Positions 43,184 to 51,175 of a stretch of DNA of 64,000 bases are shown here, one piece after another (the stretch's first letter is position 1; the number at the start of each line of letters is the position of its first letter). Under the pieces are notes generated by a model. The model ran no database searches. It saw nothing but the letters and a program-made list of their open reading frames with translations, and was not told the origin of the DNA. A program made the translations under genes and the position numbers. Source of the stretch: Caldilineaceae bacterium (GTDB lineage: Bacteria; Chloroflexota; Anaerolineae; Caldilineales; Caldilineaceae); contig JAJDXQ010000016.1 in NCBI GenBank assembly GCA_022823185.1, positions 124,001 to 188,000 on the forward strand, written 5' to 3'.

Positions 43184-45598
43184 TTGGAACTGACATCGGA
43201 GTACCTGCAAACGCTTAACCGGATACAGGACAGGGTGCTGTGGCTGTCCCTGCGCATTGTGCATGAGGCGAACAATGTGCGGCCGCAGCGGGACGGCGTC
43301 AAAGTTGGCGGGCACCAGGCTTCTTCGGCGAGCATGGTGACGATCATGACGGCGCTCTATTTTCATCTGCTGCGGCATGGGGACAGAGTTTCGGTAAAGC
43401 CGCATGCGTCGCCGGTCTTTCACGCCATCCAGTATCTTCTGGGCCAGCTGCCGCGCGAGTATCTGACGACGCTGCGCGCCTATGGCGGTTTGCAGGCGTA
43501 TCCAAGCCGGACGAAGGATCCCGATCCTGTTGACTTTTCCACCGGCTCGGTGGGGCTGGGCGCGGTGGCGCCGGCTTTTGCAGCCCTGACGCACCACTAT
43601 GCTCAGAAGCACTTTGGCGACGTGACGTCGAATCGGTTCATTGCGATCATCGGCGATGCGGAGTTGGACGAGGGCAACGTGTGGGAGGCTGTCTTTGATG
43701 AATGGATGGCGGAGCTGTCCAACACGCTCTGGATCGTGGACCTGAACCGTCAGAGCCTGGACCGGGTGGTTCCGGGCATCCGGGCGGGGACGTTGAAGTC
43801 GATGTTTGACAGTTGGGGCTGGCAGGTTCTGGAGGCAAAGTACGGCAGCAAGTTGCAGAAACTTTTCGCGCAGAAGCATGGGGAACAGGTGCGCAAACGC
43901 ATTGATGACATGAGCAACGAGGAGTACCAGTTGCTGGTGCGTCTGCCGGGCGACGAGCTGCGGAGGCGGTTTGTAACGGTGGAAGGGCGCAGAGATACGC
44001 GCCTGGAGGAGCTTCTGGCGCCGATAAGCGATGCGGAGTTGCCGGGCGTGGTGGGCAATCTTGGGGGCCACGACCTTGCGGAGATGATCAGGGCGCTGGA
44101 GGAGGCGGACGCCACGGCAGACAGGCCGACGGTGATCTTTGCGTATACGATCAAGGGGTGGCGGTTGCCGATTGCGGGCGATCCCCACAATCATTCGAAA
44201 TTGCTGAACGGAGATGAGATGTCGGCCCTGGCCGAGGAGCTGGCGGTCCCGGTCGAGGATGAATGGGCGGCGTTTGACGAAGAATCGAAGGAGGGGGGGC
44301 TGTGCAGGAAGATCGCGGGGCAGCTCTACCCGGTGTCCCGGCCTCCGAATGGCTCGGCCTGGCAAGGGAAGGACGGCAAGGAGACGCCGCGATCAGTTGG
44401 GCTCCTGGCGCGGGAGGTCCCGGAGAGTGTGCCGGTTCGAACGCATGGGACGCTGAGCACGCAGCAGTCGTTCGGCCAGATCCTGGTGAGCATGAGCCGC
44501 GATCCGAAACTGGCGCCGCGGCTGGTTACGACCTCGCCGGATGTTTCAACGTCGACCAATTTATCGGGCTGGATCGCGAAGCAAGGCGTTTTTTCCCTAA
44601 CGGACCGCGAGATTTACGAGCTGGAGGAGAACCGCCGGTTGAGCTGGCGCTACGGGCCGGAGGGCCAACATATTGAGCTGGGCATCTCGGAGATGAATCT
44701 CTTCATGATGCTGGGCATGTTGGGTCTGTCGGCAGAGTTGAGCGGTCAGCAGTTGATTCCGATCGGCACGGTCTATGATCCGTTTGTGCTGCGCGGGCTG
44801 GACTCCTTCATCTACGGGCTGTACGCCAATTCCCGCTTTATCATCGTGGGAACGCCGTCGGGCGTGAGCCTTGCGCCTGAAGGCGGCGCGCACCAGTCGA
44901 CGGTGACGCCGTCGTTGGGCGCGGAGCTGCCGAATCTGAACAGCTATGAGCCCTGTTTTGCGCAAGAGCTGGTGTGGATCATGTTGGAGGCGGTGCGCCA
45001 GTGCTGCCGGGATGTGGAGGGAAGGGCGACCTATCTTCGCCTCTCGACAAAGCCGACGGACCAGTCTTTGTTGGAGCCTGCGCTGGAGAGACTTGGCGAA
45101 GTCGAGCTGCGCCGGCAGGCGCTGGAAGGCGGGTACCGGGCGCTGGACTGGCGGACGGCGACGCCGGACGCTGATCCCGGCTCGCTGGTGCATATCGCGT
45201 CAACGGGCATCATGCTGGCGGAAGCGATGGAGGCTGCAGCCATGTTGCAGGAGGAGGGCATTGCGGTGAATGTGCTCAACCTGACCAGCCCGCGGCGGCT
45301 GTTTGAGAACTGGCGTGCGGCCCAATGGGGCCGGAGGCGGGGCCGGGAGCCAAGCCGGTTGCTGTCGTGGTTGATTCCCCCTGAGGAGAGGCGGGCTCCG
45401 ATCGTGACAGTGCAGGACGGCGCGCCGCACAATCTTGCCTGGCTGGGCAGCCTTTTTGGCAGCTACCTGATTCCGCTGGGTGTGGATGATTTTGGACAGT
45501 CGGGCACGCCGGCTGATCTGTACCGCCATTTTGGCATTGACAGCCAGGCGATCTTTGAGGCGGCGCTGGTGGGGTTGAACCGAACTGAGTTCAGATAG
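43184..45598 (+). CDS. Pyruvate dehydrogenase E1, homodimeric (AceE-like) type
   Basis: 804 residues starting with TTG at 43184, a little shorter than Escherichia coli AceE (about 890). E1 decarboxylates pyruvate on thiamine diphosphate and passes the acetyl group to E2 lipoyl. The ThDP motif is GDAELDEG (G157-D158) with N188 in VDLNRQSLD, 30 residues later as required. VGGHQASSASM at the start, STGSVGLGAVAPAF, and the C-terminal transketolase half (ISEMNLFMMLGMLGLS, GTPSGVSLAPEGGAHQS) all fit AceE. The E2 gene follows after 42 bases. A branched-chain or transketolase-like role is less likely given the E2 partner. Confidence 0.88.
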   Translation: MELTSEYLQTLNRIQDRVLWLSLRIVHEANNVRPQRDGVKVGGHQASSASMVTIMTALYFHLLRHGDRVSVKPHASPVFHAIQYLLGQLPREYLTTLRAYGGLQAYPSRTKDPDPVDFSTGSVGLGAVAPAFAALTHHYAQKHFGDVTSNRFIAIIGDAELDEGNVWEAVFDEWMAELSNTLWIVDLNRQSLDRVVPGIRAGTLKSMFDSWGWQVLEAKYGSKLQKLFAQKHGEQVRKRIDDMSNEEYQLLVRLPGDELRRRFVTVEGRRDTRLEELLAPISDAELPGVVGNLGGHDLAEMIRALEEADATADRPTVIFAYTIKGWRLPIAGDPHNHSKLLNGDEMSALAEELAVPVEDEWAAFDEESKEGGLCRKIAGQLYPVSRPPNGSAWQGKDGKETPRSVGLLAREVPESVPVRTHGTLSTQQSFGQILVSMSRDPKLAPRLVTTSPDVSTSTNLSGWIAKQGVFSLTDREIYELEENRRLSWRYGPEGQHIELGISEMNLFMMLGMLGLSAELSGQQLIPIGTVYDPFVLRGLDSFIYGLYANSRFIIVGTPSGVSLAPEGGAHQSTVTPSLGAELPNLNSYEPCFAQELVWIMLEAVRQCCRDVEGRATYLRLSTKPTDQSLLEPALERLGEVELRRQALEGGYRALDWRTATPDADPGSLVHIASTGIMLAEAMEAAAMLQEEGIAVNVLNLTSPRRLFENWRAAQWGRRRGREPSRLLSWLIPPEERRAPIVTVQDGAPHNLAWLGSLFGSYLIPLGVDDFGQSGTPADLYRHFGIDSQAIFEAALVGLNRTEFR

Positions 45599-45640
45599 AG
45601 CCGGCGTGTTTTGCGGCAGAAGGCGGCGGAGGAGGAATTT

Positions 45641-46903
45641 GTGGCCGAAATCATACCCATGCCCGACCTGGGGTTTGAGGCCGGCGAAGGTGAGCTGTCG
45701 GTCTGGTTAAAGGGCGTGGGCGACGCGGTAGAGGCGGGCGAGGCGATCGCCGAATTCGAGTCGGACAAGGTGATGCTGGAAGTGGAGGCTCCGGTGGCGG
45801 GCGTTCTGCTGGAGCAGCTGATTCAGCCTGGCGACAGCGTGGAGGCAGGCGCGCCGATTGCCAAGGTTGGCGGGCCGGATGAACTTTCCGCCACGCCTGC
45901 GCCTGGCCTTGCCCAGGCGCCGACGCCGGTTGCTCCGGTGACGCGGCCGGAAGCGAAGGCGCGGCCGGAACCGGCGCCGATAGACGGCGAGGAGAGCCTG
46001 GCGGGCAGTGCGGCCGCGGAGCCGGTGGAGAATGGGGCGCTGGCGACGCCGATCGCGCTGCGGATGGCCCGCGAGCACAATCTGGACCTGGGCGGGGTGG
46101 CTGGCAGCGGCCCGGGGGGCCGTATACTGCGCGCGGATGTGGAGCGCCTGCTGGCGCGGTCGGGGCCGGTGAAATCTATAGCTGCGAGCCATCCGGCGCC
46201 GGAGGCGGGCGCGCCACCGAGGGCTGACGGGAATGCAGCGCGGTTGCGGCGGGCGATTGCCCAGCGGATGAGCGAGAGCAAACAGACAGTTCCTCACTTT
46301 TACATTACCAATTCGGTCGTGATGGATGAGGCGCTGGAACTGAGAAGGCAGTTCAACAGTGCGTTCTCGGAGGAAGGGCGGGTGACTGTCAACGACATCG
46401 TGATGAAGGCGACCGCGCTGGCGCTGCGCAGTTTTCCCAATTTGAACGCGTCGTATATTGAAGGGCGCGTTGAGGTCCACCCGGAGATTCATATTGGCGC
46501 GGCGGTGGCGGTGGAAAGGGGCGTGTTGACGGTGGTCAACCGCCAGACCGACCGCAAGTCGGTCCTGGATATTGCACGCGAGAACAGGGCGATGATAGAG
46601 CGTGCGCGCGCGGGGAGAGTCAGGCCGGAGGATGTATCGGGCGGTACATTCACGATCAGCAATCTGGGCGGTTACGACACCGATCACTTTGCCGCGATCA
46701 TCAACCCGCCGCAGGCTGCGATCCTGGGCGCGGCGACGGCGAAGGAGACGGCGGTGGCGGTGGATGGTCAGTTGGCGGTACGGAGGGTGATGCAGGTGAC
46801 GATTTCGGCGGACCACCGCGTTACGGACGGGGCGGAGTGCGCGCTGTTTTTGCAGAGGGTGAAGGCGTTGCTGGAGGCGCCGTTCAGGCTGTTTGTGACG
46901 TGA
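45641..46903 (+). CDS. 2-oxo acid dehydrogenase E2 (dihydrolipoamide acyltransferase)
   Basis: 420 residues from the GTG at 45641, which has AGGAGGA 4 bases before it; an ATG-like start upstream at 45611 lacks this. Domain order is standard: one lipoyl domain (lipoylated K43 in ESDKVMLE), an Ala/Pro linker, a peripheral-subunit-binding domain (ATPIALRMAREHNLDL to ILRADVERLL), another linker, and the acyltransferase core with H392 and D396 in SADHRVTDG. It forms the multi-enzyme core and transfers acetyl groups to CoA. It sits directly after E1. The E3 (lipoamide dehydrogenase) gene is not in the window. Confidence 0.93.
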   Translation: MAEIIPMPDLGFEAGEGELSVWLKGVGDAVEAGEAIAEFESDKVMLEVEAPVAGVLLEQLIQPGDSVEAGAPIAKVGGPDELSATPAPGLAQAPTPVAPVTRPEAKARPEPAPIDGEESLAGSAAAEPVENGALATPIALRMAREHNLDLGGVAGSGPGGRILRADVERLLARSGPVKSIAASHPAPEAGAPPRADGNAARLRRAIAQRMSESKQTVPHFYITNSVVMDEALELRRQFNSAFSEEGRVTVNDIVMKATALALRSFPNLNASYIEGRVEVHPEIHIGAAVAVERGVLTVVNRQTDRKSVLDIARENRAMIERARAGRVRPEDVSGGTFTISNLGGYDTDHFAAIINPPQAAILGAATAKETAVAVDGQLAVRRVMQVTISADHRVTDGAECALFLQRVKALLEAPFRLFVT

Positions 46904-47045
46904 ACGGCGAAGGGCGAACGGAGGCGGACTCGGATTGGCCCGCTGTTGTTCTGGGGAAGGGCGCGGTGGGGGGAGGGGCGAGATTTGTGGTTGGGCCGGG
47001 CGCTATGGTTTGGGGCTGATTCATTTGATTAGGGCGCCGCAGACA

Positions 47046-47852
47046 TCAGAATAGGGCGCCGTAGGCTTCGAAGTATTCCTCGCTGGTGACGGGACCCCGT
47101 CCGGGCATTTCGAACTTCCTCAGTGGAAAGGGCAACGAGAAACAAGAGAAGGAGAACCGTTCGGCTGCGCGATCCGCGCTCAGGCGAACGCGATGATTCA
47201 TTGCTTTGATCTCCCCGCGGGTCCACATCTCCAGCAGATAGCCTGGATAGAGCAGTATTGCGTCGGAGGCATCCACCGATTGCCACGTCGTTCCCCCGTC
47301 TTCCCCGGTCAACTGCAGCTCCAACTCCTGATCGATACCGAATGGAAAAACCGTGAACAGGGAGGCGTCCGGGTGCGCGGAGAGCCGGGTATTGCCTGCC
47401 GCGGTAGTGGTGAATTGCTGCAGAGGGGGGTAGTAGTTGTTGGAGAGCATGTGGCCTACGTTGTGGAGGTAGAAGTCGAGCAGGCCGGGCACGTCGAGCT
47501 GGGTCAACAGCTCGGTTTCAAGGCCGCGGACAACCTGCACGACCTCCTGCCAGCGGCTGTTCAGGAAGCCGTGGAACTCAGGAGGAAAGCGTTCCACGGG
47601 GTAGAACTCAGAGAGGACGAAGGTGCTGATGAGATCATCGTGGGCCTGGTGGCTGCTGTCGGTCTGGCCGTAGTAGGAGAAGCCGTCGTAGGCATAGCCG
47701 TACTCTTTCTGGAGGAAACGGAGCTGGTGCTCGCGTTCTCGCCGGATGAAGGCGCGGAAGGCTTGTTGAATCTCGGACCCATCGAGCGCGGGGCAGGGGG
47801 CAACGAGGTAGCCGTCGGAGTTGAGAGCGTTTGCGGACTGTTTGTCGATCAC
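47046..47852 (-). CDS. Isopenicillin-N-synthase-like Fe(II)/2-oxoglutarate oxygenase in the TPP operon
   Basis: 268 residues from a GTG at 47852, with AGGAAC 7 bases upstream. The jelly-roll iron site is intact: H160 and D162 in SAHPDASLF, H220 in MNHRVRLS, and the 2-oxoglutarate motif RFS at 232-234. NNYYPPL and DAILLYPGYLLEMWT are typical of the IPNS/ACC-oxidase-like family. It follows the ATPase gene by 16 bases and is the last gene of an operon under a TPP riboswitch, so it is probably expressed when thiamine is short. I infer that it oxidises an imported thiamine or pyrimidine derivative to a usable form. A standalone role is possible. Confidence 0.85.
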   Translation of the reverse strand: MIDKQSANALNSDGYLVAPCPALDGSEIQQAFRAFIRREREHQLRFLQKEYGYAYDGFSYYGQTDSSHQAHDDLISTFVLSEFYPVERFPPEFHGFLNSRWQEVVQVVRGLETELLTQLDVPGLLDFYLHNVGHMLSNNYYPPLQQFTTTAAGNTRLSAHPDASLFTVFPFGIDQELELQLTGEDGGTTWQSVDASDAILLYPGYLLEMWTRGEIKAMNHRVRLSADRAAERFSFSCFSLPFPLRKFEMPGRGPVTSEEYFEAYGALF

Positions 47853-47868
47853 TTTTTTTGTTCCTGTT

Positions 47869-48645
47869 TCAGAGTTTCAGGTGGGCGAGCGCGTTGCGTT
47901 TGAGGGCGAGAAAGTCGGATTCGAGGACGGTGTCTTCGTTACGCGGGTGGGGCAGGTCGACGGATAGCTGGGCGGCGATGCGTCCGGGCCGGTGGCTGAA
48001 GACGAGCACGCGATCGCCGAGCAGGAGGGCTTCATCGACATCGTGGGTGATAAAGAGGATGGTCTTCGAGAAGCGGTCGCGCACGCCGAGCAGCCACTGC
48101 TGCAGCACTCTGCGGGTGAGGGCGTCGAGCGCGCCGAACGGTTCGTCGAGGAGCAGGATGTCGTAGCCGGCGAGGAAGGTGCGGAGCAGGGCGGCGCGCT
48201 GCCTCATGCCGCCGGAAAGCTCGCTCGGCCAGGCGTTTTCGAAGCCGTCCAGGCCGAAGAGGGGGAGGAGTTGCCGGGCTTCGGCGCGGGCTGCGGCGCG
48301 GCTGCCGCCGGCCAGCTCGGCCCCGAGGATTGCGTTGTCGATCACGGAGCGCCAGGGCAACAGGGCATCGCGCTGGGGCATGTACCCAAAGCGCCCCTGC
48401 CGCGCGGACGCGTCCGGCAGGGGCTGGCCTTGCAGCGCGATGCAGCCGGCGTCGGGCTGGACGAGGCCGGCGAGCATGCGCAACAGGGTGGACTTGCCGC
48501 AGCCGCTGGGGCCGATAATGGTCAGGAACTCGCCCGCGGCCACGGTGAAGGTCAGGTCCACAACGGCTTGGATGCGGCTGGACGAGCCCCTGCGGGCGCT
48601 GCCGTCGAAGGATTTCGAGAGTGCGTCGACTTTCAGAAGCGTCAT
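47869..48645 (-). CDS. Thiamine-precursor ABC importer, ATPase (ThiZ-like)
   Basis: 258 residues. Full ABC ATPase motifs: Walker A GPSGCGKST (about 45-53), Q-loop MPQRDALLPW, signature LSGGMRQR, Walker B ILLLDEPF and H-loop ITHD. The MPQRDxLLPWRSV Q-loop is typical of the NitT/TauT/ThiZ group. It powers the importer made with the permease at 49724 and the binding protein at 48642, whose stop overlaps its ATG by 4 bases. The TPP riboswitch upstream of the operon gives the substrate class: thiamine, HMP or formylaminopyrimidine. Confidence 0.92.
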   Translation of the reverse strand: MTLLKVDALSKSFDGSARRGSSSRIQAVVDLTFTVAAGEFLTIIGPSGCGKSTLLRMLAGLVQPDAGCIALQGQPLPDASARQGRFGYMPQRDALLPWRSVIDNAILGAELAGGSRAAARAEARQLLPLFGLDGFENAWPSELSGGMRQRAALLRTFLAGYDILLLDEPFGALDALTRRVLQQWLLGVRDRFSKTILFITHDVDEALLLGDRVLVFSHRPGRIAAQLSVDLPHPRNEDTVLESDFLALKRNALAHLKL

Positions 48646-49670
48646 TCTTGCTGTGGCAGGAACTCGTTGGTGAAGGCGCTTGCGGCGTCAAAGGATTCGA
48701 TGATGCCGCCGCCGGCCAGGAAGTCGGCGTAGGCCTGCCAGACGTCGGCGGATTGAATGCCCCACTGGCCGGCTTCGGCGCGGTATTCGCCGGCCAGCCA
48801 TTCCTGGCTTGCGTGGACAAGGTCGGCGTCGAGGTCGGGGTTGGCGGCGAGCAGGATGTCGGCGGCTTCGGCCGGGTTGTCGATGGCGAAGTCGAAGCCC
48901 CTGGCGGTTGCGGCGACAAAGGCGCGCACGGTTTCGGGATCGTCGGCGATCATGGTTTCGCTGGTGATGAGAATGGGAGTGTAGTAGTCGGGGATGCAAT
49001 CCAGGTAATCTTTGAGCATGATGATGTTGACGTCTATGCCCTGGAGCTGCGCGTTGATGCCGGTCCAGGCGTAGTAGATCCAGGCAAAGTCGACCTGGTC
49101 GGCTTCGGTGATGGAGAGGAAGTCGGCCCAGCCGACGTCGATGAACTCGATCTCTTCGGCGGTTCCGCCGCCGGCGCAGTTCATGAGCAGGTCGAGGGTT
49201 GGATACTCGATGGGTGAGCCAAAGCTGCCGTAGCGTTTACCGGCCAGGTCGGCGGGCCGCTCGATGCCGGCGCCGCTACGGGAGGCAAAACCGGAGGTGT
49301 TGTGCTGGATGACGGCGGCGATGGAGACGATGGGGACGCCTTCGACGCGCGCAAAGGTGGTTCCTTCCTGGTAGCTTACGCCGAAGTCGGCGGAGCCTGC
49401 GCCCACGACCTGATGCACGTCGGACTCGCCGGGTATGACGATGTCGACATTGAGGCCGGCTTCCTCGTACCAGCCCATATCCTGGGCGACGTAGATGCCG
49501 GTGTGGTTGGTGTTGGGGGTCCAGTCCAGGAGCAGTGTGACGTCGGCGCGGGCGGGGGCATTGCTTGCGGTGGGCGCGACCGGCGCGACAGGCGCGCAGG
49601 CTGCTGCCAGCGCCGCGGCCAGCAGCGCTGGAATCCAGAGCAGGGTTCGGTACAGTCGTTTCCGCATCAT
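48642..49670 (-). CDS. Thiamine-pyrimidine ABC importer, binding lipoprotein (ThiY/NMT1-like)
   Basis: 342 residues. Lipoprotein signal MMRKRLYRTLLWIPALLAA, with lipobox AAAC and C25. The mature protein begins with LLLDWTPNTNHTGIYVA, the hallmark of the NMT1/THI5-like family that binds HMP or N-formyl-aminopyrimidine. IPGESDVHQVVGAGSADFGV and RYGSFGSPIEYP continue the match. It delivers thiamine-pyrimidine precursors to the ThiX/ThiZ-like subunits. It is the third gene after the TPP riboswitch. The DxxNIxMLKDYLDCIPDYY segment lines the cleft in relatives. Confidence 0.92.
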   Translation of the reverse strand: MMRKRLYRTLLWIPALLAAALAAACAPVAPVAPTASNAPARADVTLLLDWTPNTNHTGIYVAQDMGWYEEAGLNVDIVIPGESDVHQVVGAGSADFGVSYQEGTTFARVEGVPIVSIAAVIQHNTSGFASRSGAGIERPADLAGKRYGSFGSPIEYPTLDLLMNCAGGGTAEEIEFIDVGWADFLSITEADQVDFAWIYYAWTGINAQLQGIDVNIIMLKDYLDCIPDYYTPILITSETMIADDPETVRAFVAATARGFDFAIDNPAEAADILLAANPDLDADLVHASQEWLAGEYRAEAGQWGIQSADVWQAYADFLAGGGIIESFDAASAFTNEFLPQQE

Positions 49671-49723
49671 TTCCTCCTTGAGAGAAGTACAGACATGGGG
49701 CCGCCGTGCGCCGGCAGCCGCGG

Positions 49724-50476
49724 TCAGCGTTCCTGAAAGTGCCAGGGCATCATCGTGCGTTCAAGCGCGAAGACGGAAAGGAACAGTGCGATACTGAGGA
49801 GCGATGTGATGGCGATGGCCGAAAAGACCTGGGCGGTCTTGAAGGCGGCGGAAGAGCGAAGCATATAGATTCCGAGGCCCTGTTTGGCGCCAACCCACTC
49901 GCCAACGATGGCGCCGGTAACGCTGTAGGTGGCTGCGATTTTGAGGCCGGAGAAGAAGTAAGGCAGGGCGGCGGGCAGCCGCACCTTCCGCCAGATCTGC
50001 AGCCAGGTCGCGCCCATGGAGCGGAAGAGGTCAATGAGCTCCGGCTCGGTCGAGGTCAGGCCGTCACTTGTGTTGATGGCGATGGGGAAGAAGCAGAAAA
50101 GGGTGACGACGATCACTTTGGGCGCGATGCCGAAGCCGAACCAGATGATGAGAAGGGGGGCGAGGGCCAGGATGGGCACGGTCTGGGAGATCACGAGGAG
50201 GGGATAGACGGCGCGGCGCAGCCAGGGAGAGAAATTGATGGCGGCCGCGACGGAAACGCCGGCGGCGACGGCGGTACTGACGCCGATGGCGACTTCGAGC
50301 ATGGTCTGGGCGACGTGGACGGCCAGCAGCGCGCGCATTTCCCAGAATGCCTGCCAGATGGCAGAGGGGGAAGGCAGGATCCATTTGGGCACCTGGAATC
50401 CCCAGACTGCGAGCTCCCAGAGGAGAGCCAGCGTCAGAAGGACTGCGGCGGGGAAGGCGAAGCGCGCGGCTGGCAT
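49724..50476 (-). CDS. Thiamine-precursor ABC importer, permease (ThiX-like)
   Basis: 250 residues with six membrane helices, the first in FAFPAAVLLTLALLWELAVW. It is a BPD-type permease of the SsuC/TauC/ThiX group. The coupling loop reads FRSMGATWLQIWRKVRLP, the LPAALPYFFSGLKIA helix follows, and EWVGAKQGLGIYM is a group signature. Its ATG overlaps the stop of the thiamine-binding protein gene (TGATG), so translation is coupled. 53 bases separate it from the binding lipoprotein. Confidence 0.92.
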   Translation of the reverse strand: MPAARFAFPAAVLLTLALLWELAVWGFQVPKWILPSPSAIWQAFWEMRALLAVHVAQTMLEVAIGVSTAVAAGVSVAAAINFSPWLRRAVYPLLVISQTVPILALAPLLIIWFGFGIAPKVIVVTLFCFFPIAINTSDGLTSTEPELIDLFRSMGATWLQIWRKVRLPAALPYFFSGLKIAATYSVTGAIVGEWVGAKQGLGIYMLRSSAAFKTAQVFSAIAITSLLSIALFLSVFALERTMMPWHFQER

Positions 50477-50772
50477 CAGGCGTCTCGGCGGTACTTTGCC
50501 ACCTTGTCCTCGATGGAGGAGCCGCCAACCGCTTCGCCGATCTTGATGATCGTCACGACGCCGGCGACGCCGGCGATGAAGCAGGCGCGATGGGCCGCTT
50601 TGGCAACCTCGAGGCAGCTGTCGAGATCACCCTCAACGGTAGTGCCGAGCGCGCCTACTTCGTATTTCAGGCCGGACGCCTGGATGACGCCGATGGCTCG
50701 GTCGACAATCGCGTAGACGTCAAGGCCGGTGGAGGGGAGCACCTGGATATCGACATTCACCGTGTTGGACAT
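50476..50772 (-). CDS. Thiamine-binding protein, MTH1187/YkoF-like family
   Basis: 98 residues from the ATG at 50772, set by AAAGGAG 6 bases upstream; the longer open frame would run through the terminator and riboswitch. It matches the MTH1187 (DUF77)/YkoF family, small cytoplasmic proteins with a ferredoxin-like fold that bind thiamine or HMP. VDIQVLPSTGLDVYAIVDRAI and YEVGALGTTVEGDLDSCLEVA are the family's core strands and helix. It is the first gene after the TPP riboswitch. It may receive or sense the imported vitamin. Confidence 0.88.
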   Translation of the reverse strand: MSNTVNVDIQVLPSTGLDVYAIVDRAIGVIQASGLKYEVGALGTTVEGDLDSCLEVAKAAHRACFIAGVAGVVTIIKIGEAVGGSSIEDKVAKYRRDA

Positions 50773-50790
50773 TCTGACTCCTTTTGGAAA

Positions 50791-50816
50791 CAAAAAAACC
50801 GCCCTGATCGGCGGTT
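50791..50816 (-). terminator. Riboswitch expression-platform terminator
   Basis: On the minus strand AACCGCC and GGCGGTT form a 7-base-pair stem with a 6-base loop, followed by a run of T (50792-50796 and into the stem). It lies between the TPP aptamer and the ribosome site of the first gene, so TPP binding should favour termination here. Confidence 0.85.
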
Positions 50817-50852
50817 GGCGGTGGTATCCATGTAGGGTTGGTTGTGTAATCG

Positions 50853-50960
50853 CGGAGATTCCTACGCCAGCATTACCTGGATCAGGTTTGTCGGTCATCT
50901 CCACAGAGCGCCTGGTAGGCGCACAAGGAGATATCTCAGCCCAGTTCTTCCGAGCTCCCG
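50853..50960 (-). ncRNA. TPP (THI-box) riboswitch aptamer
   Basis: The minus-strand RNA carries the conserved core: GGGAG at the 5' side (50959-50955), CTGAGA (50939-50934), ACCTGAT (50887-50881), CCAGGTAATG and CTGGCGTAGG, then CTCC closing P1. The stem between CTGAGA and ACCTGAT (TATCTCC...GGAGATGA) is the variable P3. A terminator (50791-50816) follows, so control is probably by transcription termination. It governs the thiamine-binding protein, the three importer genes and the downstream oxygenase. Confidence 0.95.
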
Positions 50961-51015
50961 GTTGCGATGCGGTTGTTGAGGTGCTGTTGCGCTATGTAGA
51001 CGCGCAGTGAGGGGC

Positions 51016-51044
51016 AGTATATATGAGAATATAATTTTGGTCAA
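51016..51044 (-). promoter_or_regulatory. Promoter of the TPP-riboswitch operon
   Basis: On the minus strand TTGACC (51039-51044) and TATACT (51016-51021) are exactly 17 bases apart. Start point near 51009, about 50 nt before the aptamer. Confidence 0.75.
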
Positions 51045-51138
51045 GGGGGGAACTGCAGTGGCCGGTGGTCAGTGGTCAGTGCGAGGCGGGGCGGGGATGC
51101 GCCGCGGGGCGGGGATATGGCGGAGCGAAAAGGAGGGC

Positions 51139-51155
51139 GCCCACAAGGGGCGCCC
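51139..51155 (+). repeat. Dispersed intergenic repeat B, copy 2
   Basis: Identical 17 bases to 9756-9772. This copy has GGGCGCC on both sides of CACAAG and can fold into a hairpin. Confidence 0.5.
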
Positions 51156-51175
51156 CTACAGGGGAGGTTGGGGTT

